Origin: Pseudanabaena sp. Salubria-1
GTDB lineage: Bacteria > Cyanobacteriota > Cyanobacteriia > Pseudanabaenales > Pseudanabaenaceae
Direction: 5' to 3'
DNA length: 64,000 nucleotides
Assembly: GCA_023336205.1 (NCBI GenBank)
Contig: JALQCR010000002.1
Span: 1 to 64,000, forward strand
Below are positions 1 to 8,061 of this stretch, piece after piece. Every line of letters begins with the position of its first letter. Positions within the stretch are counted from its first letter, which is position 1. Both the position numbers and the translations under genes were made by a program. Under the pieces are notes generated by a model. That model saw only the letters and a list, made by a program, of their open reading frames with translations. It was not told the DNA's origin and ran no database searches.

Positions 1-35
1 TTTCCAGTAATATGATCTAAATACCGAAAAAATCT

Positions 36-407
36 ATGTCTACGAGAGCGATAATTGGCAAACAAATTGATGATGACTCTTATTTATCCGTGTATTTACA
101 TCGTGACGGCTATGTTGATTATTCAGGGGTACTCTTACAAACACATTATGTAACAACAGAGCAAGTTGATCAGCTTCTAGCTTTAGGTAACATGAGTGTG
201 CTGGGAATCTCGATCAACAATTGCTTATTTTATAACCGCGATACCCAAGAATCTTGGGGAACAGCAAAACCAATACTCAGAAATCTGCAAGAGATTTGTT
301 CCGAAGAGTGGGTATATATTTGGGATGGGACTGAATGGCTAGGCAGTGAATCTAGCTCGTTTAATCTTATTCCCATACAAGAACTATTGGTATCTCAGTT
401 TAGCTAA
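36..407 (+). CDS. hypothetical protein, plasmid/phage-type small protein
   Basis: The protein has 123 residues. Its N-terminus (STRAIIGKQ, then LSVYLHRDGYVDYSGVLL, then a VDQLLALGNMSVLG segment) resembles a family of small proteins common on plasmids and phages. Their layout is S-R-x-x-I-G, followed by H-x-D-G-Y, followed by a helix ending in ALG-x-x-S-x-LG. No catalytic motif is visible and the function is unknown. It is the first complete gene in the window, and the start ATG is the first in frame. The family match is from memory of the pattern. Confidence 0.6.
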   Translation: MSTRAIIGKQIDDDSYLSVYLHRDGYVDYSGVLLQTHYVTTEQVDQLLALGNMSVLGISINNCLFYNRDTQESWGTAKPILRNLQEICSEEWVYIWDGTEWLGSESSSFNLIPIQELLVSQFS

Positions 408-490
408 ACCTCTGCATCCTAGTTTTTTATCTACATACTCATGACAGAACAATTATCAAAATTAGCTTTAGTGTAGAAGATGAGAGAAAG

Positions 491-688
491 ATGCCTAGAA
501 AAAAGCCTAAAGGATTTGCAGGAGAAAAATCTAAGCACAACCAAGAAATGCAGAAATTAGATCAAGGCGACAATACAAAAGGCAATAACCCACCATTCTG
601 GGTTGAGCTTTTCATTAATGTCATGATGATATCTAAACTCATTTCGGCGATCGCAACATCAATTTTTCGTAAGCCTAAAGACAAATAA
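491..688 (+). CDS. small hypothetical protein with one hydrophobic segment
   Basis: The product has 65 residues. The lysine-rich, polar N-terminal half (MPRKKPKGFAGEKSK) is followed by a hydrophobic stretch (FWVELFINVMMISKLISAIA) and a basic tail (RKPKDK). This suggests a small membrane-associated protein. An AGAGAAAG purine-rich stretch lies just upstream of the ATG and could serve as ribosome binding site. No family was recognised. It lies 83 bp after the previous gene and may be co-transcribed. Confidence 0.4.
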   Translation: MPRKKPKGFAGEKSKHNQEMQKLDQGDNTKGNNPPFWVELFINVMMISKLISAIATSIFRKPKDK

Positions 689-813
689 ATATTTAACTAA
701 CGGGCAGATACCCCTTCAATATATCGCAACGCGCCAAGCAAAACCCTCAACCCTTGAAAACACGTTGACTGTACTGAGCATAAATACTTATTCGCATAAA
801 TTTAATGGCAAAT

Positions 814-857
814 AATTGATGATTATTTGCTCTAAGATGTTTCTGTGACAAGTTGGG
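814..857. repeat. 44-bp direct repeat, copy 1
   Basis: The sequence starting AATTGATGATTATTT and ending GACAAGTTGGG is repeated at 3010-3053 in the same orientation with 3 mismatches in 44. This copy lies about 60 bp upstream of the recombinase gene, so it could be part of its promoter or an attachment-type site. That role is inference. Confidence 0.6.
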
Positions 858-915
858 CTTTCGATCTTGAAAACGATCGCTTTTTTCACATCTTCTAACT
901 ACACTTGATACTGCT

Positions 916-1857
916 ATGTCGATTCCAGAGCCAATTTTAGTTGTTTACGGTGAACCGCCCAAAGCGATCGCTACTACAGATTTACGCCAATCACGAGTTG
1001 ATGAATTTTTAGCGTCAAGGTCTTTGCAGCCTAAAAGTCGTAAGGCGTATCAAGCGGATTTGCGGACATTTATGGATTGGTGCGATCTGGCTTGGGTGGA
1101 TGTGAGTCGGCGCAAAGTGACACAGTTTAAAACTTTTTTGCTGAAGGAGCGTGAGTTGGCGCTGAGTTCGGTAAATCGGGTACTGCGGACTCTGAAATCG
1201 TTTTATCGATGGATGTTGCTCTCGGAATATGTGGTTGCCGATCCGACGATTGGCATTCAGCAGGAGCGATTGCCCGATCCTGTGGCTAAGGATTTAGAAG
1301 ATGAGGAGGTGTTGCGAATTTATGAGGCGATCTCGTTAGGTAAGGTAATGTTGCGCGATCGGGCTTTGTTTTCGGTGTTGTTGCATGGGTTGAGAGGGGA
1401 GGAAGTTTGTCGTCTCAATGTTGAGGATTATGTGAATGGGGAATTGGTGATTAAGGAAGCGAAGTGGGATAGTAAGGGGGAAGTGCCTTTGACAAAGTTG
1501 GGTATTCAAGATTTGGATGCTTATTTAGTTTGGAGGATTGAGCAGGAAGGGGAGTTATCACCTGATAGTCCTTTGTTTGTATCTTGTTCTAATCGTAGTC
1601 AGGGTAAGCGGTTGACTTATTGGGGGATTCGGCATGTGATGGATGATTTGGCGGAGAAGACGGGAATTGATTTGCATTCGCATCGGGGTAGACATACGTT
1701 TGCGACGAATTTGATTGTGAAGTATGAGTTAGATCCTTCTTTGGCGATGGAGTTGACAAGACATCGGGATGTGAGAAGTTTTAGGCGTTATACAAATCGC
1801 AAGAATAAGATTGCGGCGAAACGGGCTTTTTTGAAGGCGGCTGAAAAGTTGGAGTAA
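916..1857 (+). CDS. tyrosine recombinase / phage-type integrase (XerC/D-like)
   Basis: A 313-residue site-specific recombinase. The N-terminal half (about residues 25-115) matches a SAM-like core-binding domain. The catalytic domain shows the expected residues: R160 in LLHGLRGEEV, the H-x-x-R box H256-R259 in HSHRGRHTFAT, H283 in LTRHRDVRSFRRYTN and the nucleophile Y292. A beta-hairpin lysine around residue 183-187 fits as well. The family cuts and rejoins DNA through a 3'-phosphotyrosine, for integration or for resolution of multimers. Its place at the edge of a plasmid-like defence region suggests element mobility or dimer resolution. A 44-bp repeat lies upstream and a strong hairpin terminator lies downstream. 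Confidence 0.93.
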   Translation: MSIPEPILVVYGEPPKAIATTDLRQSRVDEFLASRSLQPKSRKAYQADLRTFMDWCDLAWVDVSRRKVTQFKTFLLKERELALSSVNRVLRTLKSFYRWMLLSEYVVADPTIGIQQERLPDPVAKDLEDEEVLRIYEAISLGKVMLRDRALFSVLLHGLRGEEVCRLNVEDYVNGELVIKEAKWDSKGEVPLTKLGIQDLDAYLVWRIEQEGELSPDSPLFVSCSNRSQGKRLTYWGIRHVMDDLAEKTGIDLHSHRGRHTFATNLIVKYELDPSLAMELTRHRDVRSFRRYTNRKNKIAAKRAFLKAAEKLE

Positions 1858-2192
1858 CTGATGGTGATGATTATTGCTAAAGCCCGATCGCCTTATGCCT
1901 CGTAAACAAACGTTGCAATTTTTCACATTATTCAACAACTTGTTAGAGATGAGATTGCAGACTTAGGTTGCTCCATAGAATAATTGATCCTCAAAAGGTT
2001 GAGGTGGGCATAGCCCACCCCAACCTTTTGGGATTTTTGTTGGATCATTTATTTTTTGGAAGTCCCTTATGTTTCTTAAATGCACGAATCGTTGTCGTAC
2101 TCGGTATTCACGTCCATATGTAAGTTATAAAAAATAGAATTACATAGGGAAAGCGCTGTCGCTAAAAGTCTGTGAAGATTTGAGATGCAAAA
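1858..2192. other. intergenic stretch after the recombinase
   Basis: No convincing gene is seen. It contains the hairpin terminator listed separately at 1993-2038 and otherwise AT-rich sequence. A reverse-strand open frame overlapping the recombinase end is a shadow. Confidence 0.5.
1993..2038 (+). terminator. hairpin terminator after the recombinase gene
   Basis: Arms 1993-2009 and 2013-2029 (AAAAGGTTGAGGTGGGC against GCCCACCCCAACCTTTT) pair over 17 bp with one A/C mismatch and a 3-base loop. They are followed by GGGATTTTTG. The A-run on the left arm would also give a T-run on the other strand, so it may work in both directions. Confidence 0.75.
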
Positions 2193-2429
2193 ATGAACCA
2201 AGAAAATTGCCAAATGTCACTGTTTAAAAATAGCAAATGTTATGTAATAGTGAGTTTCAAGCGCTCAATCAAAAAAATAGCATCTAGGCTCAAAGACCAT
2301 TATGCTTGCGAAATTCTCGAATGCAATCGAGATGCAGTATCATTCTTGCCTTCAAAAGCTGGAACAATTCAGCAAATGCTGGCAAGTGGAAAAATACAAG
2401 ACTGCACTGGACAAAATTTAAAGATATAA
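2193..2429 (+). CDS. small hypothetical protein
   Basis: The product has 78 residues. It has a mixed alpha/beta look (CYVIVSFKRSIKKIASRLKDHY, then ACEILECNRDAVSFLPSKAG), which would fit a small ferredoxin-like fold. No family was recognised. It ends shortly before a perfect 19-bp-arm hairpin at 2481-2520. Composition is normal for the region but coding status is not certain. Confidence 0.4.
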   Translation: MNQENCQMSLFKNSKCYVIVSFKRSIKKIASRLKDHYACEILECNRDAVSFLPSKAGTIQQMLASGKIQDCTGQNLKI

Positions 2430-2480
2430 ATCATTGCAATTGAACCAAGCTTGCCCATTCTATTACATGAGTATGGGTAG

Positions 2481-2520
2481 GCTAATTTTCTATCACAAAG
2501 GTTTGTGATAGAAAATTAGC
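2481..2520. repeat. perfect 19-bp inverted repeat (hairpin)
   Basis: GCTAATTTTCTATCACAAA (2481-2499) is followed by a GG loop and its exact reverse complement (2502-2520). There is no T-tract beyond the stem, so it may be a repeat element or processing site rather than a classical terminator. It lies between two convergent small genes. Confidence 0.6.
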
Positions 2521-2617
2521 AGGAGTTTCGTGACAAATATAAGGAGCAGTCAATATCACCTCATCCACCTGATCCTTGGTATAGCAAACCATCAGCAAAA
2601 TATACTGTTCTCATTGT

Positions 2618-2938
2618 CTAATTCTCCAAACACTCCGCGATCGCATTCAACTCAGCTATCCCTCGAACTAGGCGATCACGCAAAGCAACGTCAAGTTTAA
2701 GATTCTGCAAAGCAACCTCTTGGATAGCGGCTAACCACTTAGTGATCGGGACATGGCTAACGGCTGTGCGTAGTCTCATATTCGTTAGTACTGCTAGGTG
2801 AAAGCCTGTCATGTCTTGACCTCCATAGTTGTAAAAGCCATCCCATAACTCTAGTTTTTCGGGGGTGTATTCGAGGTATTGATCGAAGGCGATTGGAATG
2901 CGATCGCTTTGGGGTTCGGGAAATGGTAGTTTATTCAT
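2618..2938 (-). CDS. cyanobacterial hypothetical protein, paralogue of 22779-23099
   Basis: About 106 residues from the ATG at 2938. The frame is open to 2974, but the alignment with the second copy in this window supports the internal start. Both proteins share P-E/Q-PQSDR, a YTPEKLEL segment, a GFY-Y core, LTNM-LR-AVSHVPI, WLAAIQEVALQN and a helical end (LRDRLVR-IAELN). No catalytic motif is evident and the function is unknown. It is all-alpha in its C-terminal half. Two diverged copies about 20 kb apart point to an old duplication or to two separate acquisitions. Confidence 0.6.
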   Translation of the reverse strand: MNKLPFPEPQSDRIPIAFDQYLEYTPEKLELWDGFYNYGGQDMTGFHLAVLTNMRLRTAVSHVPITKWLAAIQEVALQNLKLDVALRDRLVRGIAELNAIAECLEN

Positions 2939-2974
2939 GTTCGTCGTATTGATTGATGAGAGGTTATAAAGCAA

Positions 2975-3643
2975 TTTGGCACAAAATACCGCGCCTAGTT
3001 AATGTATGAAATTGATGATTATTTACTCTAAAATGTTTCTATGACAAGTTGGGGTTTTGAGGCTTAAAGCAATAAGAATAGTAATTATGACCATAAGTTT
3101 GCTGCTGCTGCTAACTTATAGTATCAACATCTAGGGTAAGGGACTCTGACACACAGCCAGTCTACATTTCGAGGGTAAATGGGAGCATGTCCACAAAATC
3201 TCAATCTCCTTAAGTCATTTAGCCTATCAGAGCAGCTTATCGGGAAACCCAAAAACTGCTCTGATAGGCGGCATTAGCCATAGCGTAACTCACCATTAAC
3301 GCTCAGATGTTGTTATGTAGCTGCCCAATACACCATGTTGTGAGTCTTTTGACAGACAATCCTCATTCTCCGACAGGCTGCAAGGCAGAATTTGATTAGG
3401 GCTGAGTGGTCAAATTAATGATGGGAGGCAAATCCAAGGGCGACAGGAAGATAAGATCCTCCTGGTTAAGACTTTTGGCAGCTTCTAGAGTTTACGATTT
3501 TCGGCAAGCTTATGCTTATAATTTAAAACTTTCAGCAAACTTATACTTCCATCTAGGCTATAGTTATGACACTAACAGAATTTACATAGCGTTCAACTAC
3601 CGAGCCTATACTTACTAAGTAAATAGTCGTTACAAGAGGATAA
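2975..3643. other. gene-poor stretch with repeat and hairpin
   Basis: No gene can be supported. It holds the second copy of the 44-bp repeat (3010-3053) and a hairpin with 14-bp arms GCCTATCAGAGCAG / CTGCTCTGATAGGC (3222-3235 and 3256-3269). A 70-codon open frame at 3406-3618 has no protein-like features. The promoter of the broken giant gene starting at 3644 should lie near the end of this stretch. Confidence 0.5.
3010..3053. repeat. 44-bp direct repeat, copy 2
   Basis: It matches 814-857 at 41 of 44 positions in the same orientation. It lies upstream of the small minus-strand gene. See copy 1. Confidence 0.6.
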
Positions 3644-5494
3644 ATGGCTGAGCATCATCCGCTTGGTGATATTGAGTATCTCAAGGAAAATCTTTTAAAT
3701 AGTTATCCGCTAGGATTTCCTATTTTGAAAGAGCTAATACAAAATGCCGAAGATGCTAAGGCAAGCTGTTTGGACTATGGTTGGATTAAGGGTATTTCAA
3801 ATGCCAAACATCCATTGCTAAAATGTCCTGCTCTGTTCATGCTGGATAATGGTGAATTTACGAATGAAAATGCTGAATCAATAAGATATATTTTGGGAGG
3901 TAGCAGCAAACCTAATCAGCAGGACGCGATTGGAAAATTTGGATTAGGTTTAAAAAGTGTTTTTCATTTATGTGAGGCTTTTTTTTATATTGCACCAGAT
4001 ATAACTGACTGTGAATATTCTACATGGGATATTTTTAATCCGTGGGCTGGAGCAAAAAACAAAGATAAGTACCACGAAGATTGGGATAATTTTTGTGAAA
4101 ACGATAAAGAATTAATCAAGAAATCCGTAAACTTTATAATCTTGGAGAAACAGAAAGAGGATTATAAAGAAAAAGAAAAATGGTTTATTTTGTGGATACC
4201 TCTTCGTCAAAGAAGCCACCAAACAATACAGGGTAAAGAAGCAGGAATTCCACTACACATAAAAAATGGCGATAATGATTTTTTCGGTGAAATACCGCCT
4301 GACTTTTTGGGTAATAATGAGACAAAGAGACAAATCAATATATTGATGACACTACTGGGAACAGTTAATCAGATTCGTTATTGGGAAGGTGATTTAAATA
4401 AATTTGAGATTAAACTTGACGAAAATTCAGAACGACGGTCAAGCCTATCTGCTTTAGTTCATAATCAAGAACATTCAATTAAAGGCAAGATTTATGATGG
4501 CGGAAACGCACTAAGTTTTGCTGGATCTGAAGTGATTACGCAAATTGCTGAATTTGCTAATATAGTTAAACGCCCTGAATTACCAGAAAAATTTAGACGT
4601 ATAACGCCTCATAATGCCATAGTTTTTAGTCAATTAAGCAAAGATTTATCTAAAAACCAATCTTCTTTGACACTAAGAACAGCAGTGTTTTTACCAATAG
4701 GAGAAGATTATTCTATAAAATGCGAATCAAAATATAGTTACTATCTAACCTTGCATGGATACTTTTTTGTAGATTTTGCTAGGACAGGTGTTCTTGGGTG
4801 GGACGGGAATAATCTCAACATCGATAAAAAACAAGTGGCGAAGGATGATGATAGAACTTTACTACAGAAGGAGTGGAACTTTTACCTATATCGAGTTATT
4901 CTAAGCCGAATTTTGGATAATTTTAATTTATTCATTAATGAATATAAATTGCCTGAGACTGAAGTATCAGCACTTTGTAAGGCTCTACATAGCTCTAAAT
5001 TATTTAAAGAGAAGAGTAACCGTGAGATCATTTGTCAAGAAAAACAATTTGTTTTACGCATAACTTCTCAGGGCGAAGAGTGGAAATTATTAAATAGAAA
5101 AAGAGTCTTATCACTTCCTGAAACTCCTAAATGGGATTTGTTTCCTAAATTAAAAGAAAAAGGAGAAAGTTCTGAATGGTTGTTAACTCTATCGAGCGCT
5201 CCTAATCTTAGATTTACTGACTTTGGTTGTGATAAATGGGATGATTCAGAAATCATAGAAGTTCTGAGTAATTTGTCAGAGGAAGATGTCCTAAAAGATA
5301 GCACCGCTATTAATTTTCTGATTTCATTTCTTAAGGAATTTTGCCAAAATCCCGTCATCCCAAGCGCTAAAATCCAAGAGTCTCTAATTAAGTTGATCAA
5401 AAAGGGATTGTCTCGATTAGCTTGGGATAGCCTTAGTTCAGATGTCAGAAAAAGCTTGAAAGAATTAGTGAATTTAAGGCTCATCTGGGTTTGA
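3644..5494 (+). pseudogene. sacsin-like protein, fragment 1 (first GHKL ATPase domain)
   Basis: 616 codons, of which the first 611 belong to the original gene. The last residues (RLIWV) are read from the MITE. The Bergerat-fold ATP-binding motifs are at residues 29-40 (KELIQNAEDAKA), 65-71 (FMLDNGE) and 97-109 (GKFGLGLKSVFHL). They match the sacsin N-terminal type found in HSP90-related ATPases. The fragment could still fold as an ATPase domain on its own, but its C-terminal partner domains are lost. The start ATG follows an AAGAGGA sequence that makes a good ribosome binding site. Confidence 0.85.
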
Positions 5495-5619
5495 GGGGTA
5501 AATGGTACAGTGTCGATACAATTATTGGCGACATGGTAGGGCTGTAACTGTTGCTCCGAGAGGATTCTGATTACTATTAGCTGTGCTTATCCCCATGAAC
5601 CCAGAAGAGCCGAATTTAA
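5470..5619. mobile_element. 134-bp MITE, copy 1, with 8-bp target duplication
   Basis: The element runs 5478-5611 and is flanked by GAATTTAA on both sides (5470-5477, 5612-5619). Its ends are GGCTCATCTGGGTT and AACCCAGAAGAGCC, which are 14-bp terminal inverted repeats with one mismatch. An identical copy lies at 11808-11941. There is no room for a transposase, so it must move in trans. The 8-bp duplication with GGC-type ends is like ISL3 or IS1595 family elements, but the parent family is not proven and no parent is in the window. Confidence 0.9.
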
Positions 5620-6254
5620 TTTCTTCTTCAGATGTTATTTATATAAATATTTCCGAGGATATTTTTAAATACTTTTTGAAAATAGAAGTTCGTATCCTAT
5701 TCTTACCAAAAAAATTATTTGACCACCCTTCCAATAATTCTAGTCAATTAAATATTGAAGATGCAACCATTACTCTATCAACTTTAAATGATTGGATTAA
5801 TCAATTGAATAAAGAAGGAAAGAGTTATTTAAGATTAGAGTCAATACTTAAACAGATGTTGTCTTTGTCAAAAAACCATATTACCAACATTTTATCTGAA
5901 AATCCAGAATGGAAATGCCTTATTGGAGAACAATATTTACAAAAGATAGTAGTCTTTTACTCGTACAGTGAATTTCTCAATTTTAAGATTAAATCTATTT
6001 TATTTAAGAATCCTGATACCAATTCTATTCAAGATGCCTTAATAGCATCTTTAGTGAAAGCTTCTAACGAAATTCAGCCTATTCTAGTTGATAAAGAAAT
6101 AGCAAACTTAATTAAAAATATTGAACCAATTTCTCCTGTTGTTTGTGATACGAGCATCTGTAAACGAATATTGGGTGCAAAAGAGCATCCGTCTCTAGCA
6201 GAACCAGAGAATCGGAAACAACTATTAACTGAATTATTAAAAGAGGTAAACTAA
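5583..6254 (+). pseudogene. sacsin-like protein, fragment 2
   Basis: The first ten codons (MLIPMNPEEP) come from the MITE. The gene proper resumes at NLISSSDV, which joins in frame to fragment 1 (…KELVNL / ISSSDV…) when the MITE is excised. The frame stops at TAA 6252-6254. The next fragment begins 1 bp later in another frame, so a 1-nt insertion (T in GTAAACTAAAATGG) is the likely cause. No motif is visible in this segment, which belongs to the linker between the two ATPase domains. Confidence 0.75.
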
Positions 6255-6255
6255 A

Positions 6256-6753
6256 ATGGATCTAGCAATTCGTTATTTGTTACATGGACAGCCTAATAAA
6301 TATAATAGTGAAGATAAACTATATATTATCTCTAGGTCTGATTCGTTATGGTCAAAATTAGCTCATAAAGTTCTAGAAATTACTCATGAATCATGGAGAT
6401 TAATTGATAAGTCTCTGTCTGAATCAATTTCCGAAGAAAAATTTGAAAAAATTGGCATAACTCGATTAACCACGATCGCAGTCATTGAGTTGTTAAAACA
6501 AAAATTAGATTACATTGATGAAATATTTGCTCAAATCAGTTTGTCCGATGATGAAAGACAAGACATATTAAATGAGATAGGTAAAAATATTGATAATAAA
6601 GAGCTATGGAGACTATTACCATTACATAAATCTTCTGAAAATAAGTTAGTAGGTATTAAAGAGAATACTTATCTAGAGAATCGTGATTATAAATTAAATC
6701 CTCAATCTCCTGTCAAGGTAATTTTAATTAATCAGAATAGCAAGATTCTACAC
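6256..6753 (+). pseudogene. sacsin-like protein, fragment 3
   Basis: This fragment starts MDLAIRYLLHG and reads 166 codons to the IS4-like insertion at 6754. An open frame continues to 6789 through the IS end. Taking out one T upstream gives the joined reading EVN-KMDLAIRYLLHG. Its 3' end (NSKILH) joins in frame to YLEEGWIS at 8062 after IS removal. An alternative is that this was always a separate downstream gene, but the total length becoming a multiple of three after one base is dropped favours a frameshift. Confidence 0.7.
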
Positions 6754-8061
6754 CTTAGTGGTGCAGAAAAATCTGAAAAGCGTTGCTAGGCATAGAATCT
6801 CATCATGAGACAAGAGGCAAAAAGGGGCAAGAGATGAGATACTCAAGTTCCTCAACAAAAGATCTTATCCATGCCCCACCTATATCTTCAGCTACAACAA
6901 CAATTGCGTCAATGGCTCAAGCCAAAAGATAAGCGACATCTCCAAGGATTTGCGGAGTCTGTAGCTGCGATATTGCAATCAGGAAGTGCGAGTCTGAGTC
7001 ATTGGTTGCCCTATTTAAGCCATCGAGAGTGCCAAGCCAGAAGTCAGATGGAAAGACTAAGCTACTTTGTGCATAATCCACATATCATCGCCGAGACATT
7101 CTATAACCCATTGGTGAAGCACTTTCTCCAAGCATTTGCAGGAGCATCGTTGGAACTAGCTCTCGATACGAGTATGCTGTGGGATAAATTCTGTCTTATA
7201 GAAGTATGCTTGATTTGGGGAGGGAGGTCGATTACTCTAGCTCAAGTAGTACTAGAGCATGGCAGCGCTACAGTTGGCTTTGAACATTATCGTCCCGTCT
7301 TAGAACAAGTACGCTCTCTATTGCCGCCACAAAGTACGGTGACCTTGCTTGCCGACCGAGGTTTTGAACATGGGGAATTAATCCGATGGTTACAGCAAAA
7401 TCACTGGTCTTGGGCAATTCGCGCAAAGAGCGATCTGCTAGTGACTCTGCCAACAGGTACAACCAAGCGTGTTGAACAACTGATACCTCCCGCAGAGCAA
7501 GCTTATCTAGTTCCCGATGTCACCGTACTCGGTGATGTTAATTGTCATTTAGCGACGGCTAACCTAGACATGGCTAACGGTTCATGGGCTGTCCTTAGCG
7601 ATATTCCCCCTTCATTACAGACTTTTGCTCTCTATGGCAAACGCTTTGGTGGAATCGAACCCCATTTTAAAGACTATAAGTCGGCGGCTTTTAATGTTGT
7701 TAGCTCTCATCTCCGTGATGCTCAAGCTCTTACCTGTTTATTTATGCTCCTTGCCACGGCTAACCTGATTGCTGTAATTCTTGGCATAATGTTGGTGCGT
7801 TTGGGGCAAAGGGCTGCGATTGATTGGCACGATCATCGCGGCTTGAGTTTTCTGCAACTCGGTCTCCGTCAGCTTCACACTCTTCTTTACCAACAAAAAT
7901 CTCTTCCTATTTTGCAGATTTTGCCTAGAACTAATCCTCCTCCTGCCTCTGCTTCTATTGCTAAACGCGAAAAGTTAGATTTTCGTATCGAATTTGCCCA
8001 TATTACCATTGTCTCATCTTGAGACTCCCATGAGTTTTCTGCACCACTAAGGATTCTACAC
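6744..8061. mobile_element. IS4-like insertion sequence, 1,298 bp
   Basis: The element runs 6754-8051. Its terminal inverted repeats start CTTAGTGGTGCAGAAAA and are matched exactly at the other end. The 10-bp target duplication GATTCTACAC lies at 6744-6753 and 8052-8061. It carries one transposase gene and is intact. Perfect repeats and an exact duplication suggest recent insertion. Confidence 0.93.
6871..8022 (+). CDS. IS4-like DDE transposase
   Basis: 383 residues, a full-length transposase. The RNase H-fold acidic triad is readable as D in ELALDTSMLWD, D in LLADRGFEHGEL and E in FGGIEPHFKDYKSAAF. The last lies in a Y-x2-R-x4-E-x6-K arrangement close to the YREK signature of IS4-type enzymes. 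A hydrophobic tail follows (CLFMLLATANLIAVILGIMLV). It acts on the inverted repeats of its own element, which lies inside the giant sacsin-like gene in the same orientation. Confidence 0.88.
   Translation: MPHLYLQLQQQLRQWLKPKDKRHLQGFAESVAAILQSGSASLSHWLPYLSHRECQARSQMERLSYFVHNPHIIAETFYNPLVKHFLQAFAGASLELALDTSMLWDKFCLIEVCLIWGGRSITLAQVVLEHGSATVGFEHYRPVLEQVRSLLPPQSTVTLLADRGFEHGELIRWLQQNHWSWAIRAKSDLLVTLPTGTTKRVEQLIPPAEQAYLVPDVTVLGDVNCHLATANLDMANGSWAVLSDIPPSLQTFALYGKRFGGIEPHFKDYKSAAFNVVSSHLRDAQALTCLFMLLATANLIAVILGIMLVRLGQRAAIDWHDHRGLSFLQLGLRQLHTLLYQQKSLPILQILPRTNPPPASASIAKREKLDFRIEFAHITIVSS

Noticed and set aside
3406..3618. 70-codon plus-strand open frame
   Set aside because: No domain or compositional support; it lies in a repeat-rich stretch and has no visible ribosome binding site.
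5583..5611. ATG of the frame MLIPMNPEEP as a natural gene start
   Set aside because: These codons are inside the MITE and occur identically at 11913; they are not the original start of any gene.
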